Assembly: GCF_902728235.1 (NCBI RefSeq)
Contig: NZ_CACVBO010000001.1
Coordinates: forward strand, 3,372,001-3,436,000
Source of the DNA: Lentimonas sp. CC4
GTDB taxonomy: Bacteria; Verrucomicrobiota; Verrucomicrobiia; Opitutales; Coraliomargaritaceae
Length of the DNA: 64,000 nucleotides
Reading direction: 5' to 3'
Part shown: positions 62,665 through 64,000 of the stretch, piece after piece
Numbering within the stretch: position 1 is the first letter of the stretch
How the letters are laid out: each line of letters begins with the position of its first letter
Position numbers and translations under genes: made by a program
Notes under the pieces: generated by a model
Told to the model about the DNA's origin: nothing
The model's database searches: none
The model's input: the letters and a program-made list of their open reading frames with translations, nothing else

Positions 62665-63726
62665 TCAAGAATTATGCACGTAGAGCGTGCGCGTCGGATA
62701 AGCAAATTCGATATTCCGCTCAGCGAACCCTCGGCAGATGCCTAAATTGATCGCCTGCTGGATATCCATATAAACCGCATAATCCGAAGTGTTCACATAG
62801 TAAACGACTTCAAAGTCATAGGAGCTATCACCAAACCCCTTGAAGTGCGCACGATCAAAACGCGTGCCTTCAATCGATTCGATCAACTCACGCACCATCG
62901 GCGGGATCGATTCCAACTGCTCAGGTGTTGTCTGATATAAAACGCCAAAAGCAAAAGGCACACGGCGTTCCTGCATGCGTTTGTAGTTGCGCACTCGACT
63001 ACTAAGTAAATCGTTATTAGAGAAGATCAATTGCTCACCAGATAGGCTACGCAAACGGGTGGTCTTAAGTCCAATCTTCTCAACCACTCCCATCAAATCG
63101 CCTACGATGATGAAATCTCCGATCACAAAGGGCTTATCCAGAACGATCGACAGCGATGCAAAGAGATCACCTAAGATGTTCTGCAGCGCCAGAGCGACCG
63201 CGATACCAGATATTCCCAATCCTGCAACCAGTGCGGTCACATCATAGCCTAGATTATCCACCACCAATAAGAAGGCCAGCGACCAAATCAATAAACGCAC
63301 GAGAAACGATAAGCCATGAACCACCGAAACGGCGGCAGGATTATCCTCACGCCGTGCATCCGTATAAAAGACAATATACACAGAAACCATACGATTCGCC
63401 CAGACCGCAGCTTGTAGCACCAGCACAATTAAAAGAGTGTAATCGAGATAATTGCCCTTTGCCCCAAAATCCAGTAACTGTGCCCCACCCCAGATCGCGA
63501 CCACCATCAACACAAAGCTCTTCGTCGACTTCAACGCAGCCGCGAGTAAATCGTCCACAACTGTCGCGGTCTTCGTGCTCAAACTCGCAACCTGACGCTG
63601 TAACACCCGTAAAATAAGCTTCAGCAACAAGAACAATACGACAGCAGCGCCAACCGCATACAACCAAAGGTCGAGCGTATTACCTACAAGTTCAGTATTA
63701 TAGATCGTTTCAAACCAATTACTCAT
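62665..63726 (-). CDS. MscS-family mechanosensitive channel
   Basis: A 353-residue membrane channel with four N-terminal helices, then the MscS pore helix and beta domain: YDVTALVAGLGISGIAVALALQNIL, the glycine/alanine-rich TM3, followed by DKPFVIGDFIIVGDLMGVVEKIGLKTTRLRS. The extra helices make it larger than E. coli MscS and similar to YnaI/YbdG-type channels. It releases solutes on hypo-osmotic shock. The start at 63726 avoids a cysteine-rich seven-residue upstream extension. Confidence 0.93.
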   Translation of the reverse strand: MSNWFETIYNTELVGNTLDLWLYAVGAAVVLFLLLKLILRVLQRQVASLSTKTATVVDDLLAAALKSTKSFVLMVVAIWGGAQLLDFGAKGNYLDYTLLIVLVLQAAVWANRMVSVYIVFYTDARREDNPAAVSVVHGLSFLVRLLIWSLAFLLVVDNLGYDVTALVAGLGISGIAVALALQNILGDLFASLSIVLDKPFVIGDFIIVGDLMGVVEKIGLKTTRLRSLSGEQLIFSNNDLLSSRVRNYKRMQERRVPFAFGVLYQTTPEQLESIPPMVRELIESIEGTRFDRAHFKGFGDSSYDFEVVYYVNTSDYAVYMDIQQAINLGICRGFAERNIEFAYPTRTLYVHNS

Positions 63727-63909
63727 GCAGCACGGTGTAGCACGCATGATACCGAACTGTAAAAAAATGCAGGTATATTGCCAATATACGTTAACAATTC
63801 ATCGAAAGAACAAAAAATCTAAGAGTTCGACCGACGGCACAGAGTATATACATGGTTCACATCGAGGCATGCTATCTGCTTAGGCAGTCATATCACACAC
63901 GTATATGGT

Positions 63910-64000
63910 ATGACACTCTTCGAAAACCTGAGCACGACCTCAAATGCCTGGATCATTTTGGTCTGCAGTTCATTCGCCTCCGCTTTACTGCTATTTCTAG
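63910..64000 (+). CDS. 5' end of a membrane protein gene, cut by window end
   Basis: Thirty codons from ATG at 63910, reading MTLFENLSTTSNAWIILVCS and continuing as a hydrophobic helix to the last base. It lies 183 nt from the divergent MscS gene. The family cannot be named from this fragment. Confidence 0.45.
   Translation, partial: MTLFENLSTTSNAWIILVCSSFASALLLFL

Overview
The window looks like a chromosome segment from a marine-type Verrucomicrobiota bacterium, probably an Opitutae/Puniceicoccales relative. This is inferred from gene content, not from a marker-gene comparison. The clues are a fused lpxC-fabZ gene next to lpxA (Gram-negative outer membrane), an ExbB/ExbD cluster with large TPR proteins, an OprB-type porin, EEEPPPP-type TonB-like sequence, thrombospondin-3-like calcium repeats, a GxxExxY gene flanked by cgcggat repeats, and many genes without a clear Shine-Dalgarno sequence. 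No rRNA, tRNA, CRISPR array, transposase or prophage was recognised.

Layout. 0-12 kb is core-type: Bcp peroxiredoxin, two response regulators, a GspE/PilB secretion or pilus ATPase, a sodium:solute symporter, a small secreted protein with cysteines at exact heptad spacing, tRNA-dihydrouridine synthase with a low-molecular-weight phosphatase and a fructosamine-kinase-like protein, elongation factor P with Arg at position 32, dihydroorotase and a DEAD-box helicase. 11.6-15.6 kb holds a methyltransferase-glycosyltransferase fusion, a block of dispersed repeats, a nucleoside transporter and a PAS protein.

16.49-21.74 kb is the most striking part: eight short, AT-rich genes, all on the + strand, separated by 53-70 bp imperfect palindromes. 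These behave as integron attC sites. In five of eight units the 7-base R'' box after the gene is the exact reverse complement of the 7 bases at the 5' junction of the same unit, which is what excision of a circular gene cassette requires. No integrase gene is visible in the window, so this is best described as a cassette array lacking an integrase (CALIN-like). Cargo: a DUF4062 protein, a secreted calcium-repeat protein, a SUKH/SMI1-like immunity-type protein, a GrpB-family protein, a bacterial PH-domain membrane protein and three unknowns.

21.9-38 kb: recN, a Yip1-family membrane protein, an ABC-F ATPase, then an apparent cell-envelope energy-transduction cluster (two TPR proteins, ExbB, two ExbD, and a TonB-like protein fused to a degenerate von Willebrand A domain), a GYF-domain membrane protein, a BrkB/YihY protein and a PpiD/SurA-like chaperone. 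38-42.5 kb: dispersed repeats, a SleB-like hydrolase, lpxA and lpxC-fabZ. 42.7-48.2 kb: ffh, DAHP synthase, a GxxExxY protein, a YdjM-like membrane protein and a lipoprotein phosphodiesterase.

48.3-60.4 kb is a polyol/fructose utilisation locus: OprB porin, short-chain and long-chain polyol dehydrogenases, a cytidylate-kinase-like protein, an ABC importer (permease, ATPase, binding protein), a PfkB fructokinase, a divergent GntR-family regulator with TTACATTT operator-like boxes, a FrcK-like P-loop kinase and a second PfkB-family kinase. The likely route is porin, ABC import, polyol oxidation to a ketose, then phosphorylation. 60.4-64 kb: DUF1853 protein, CNNM/CorC-type protein, MscS channel, and the start of a gene cut by the window end.

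Dispersed repeats recur: a four-copy element carrying the motif cagacggaggtctgccg, a three-copy MITE-like element with ATACTCACGCG termini, a 32-bp tandem array and a 160-bp-period pair near the GxxExxY gene.
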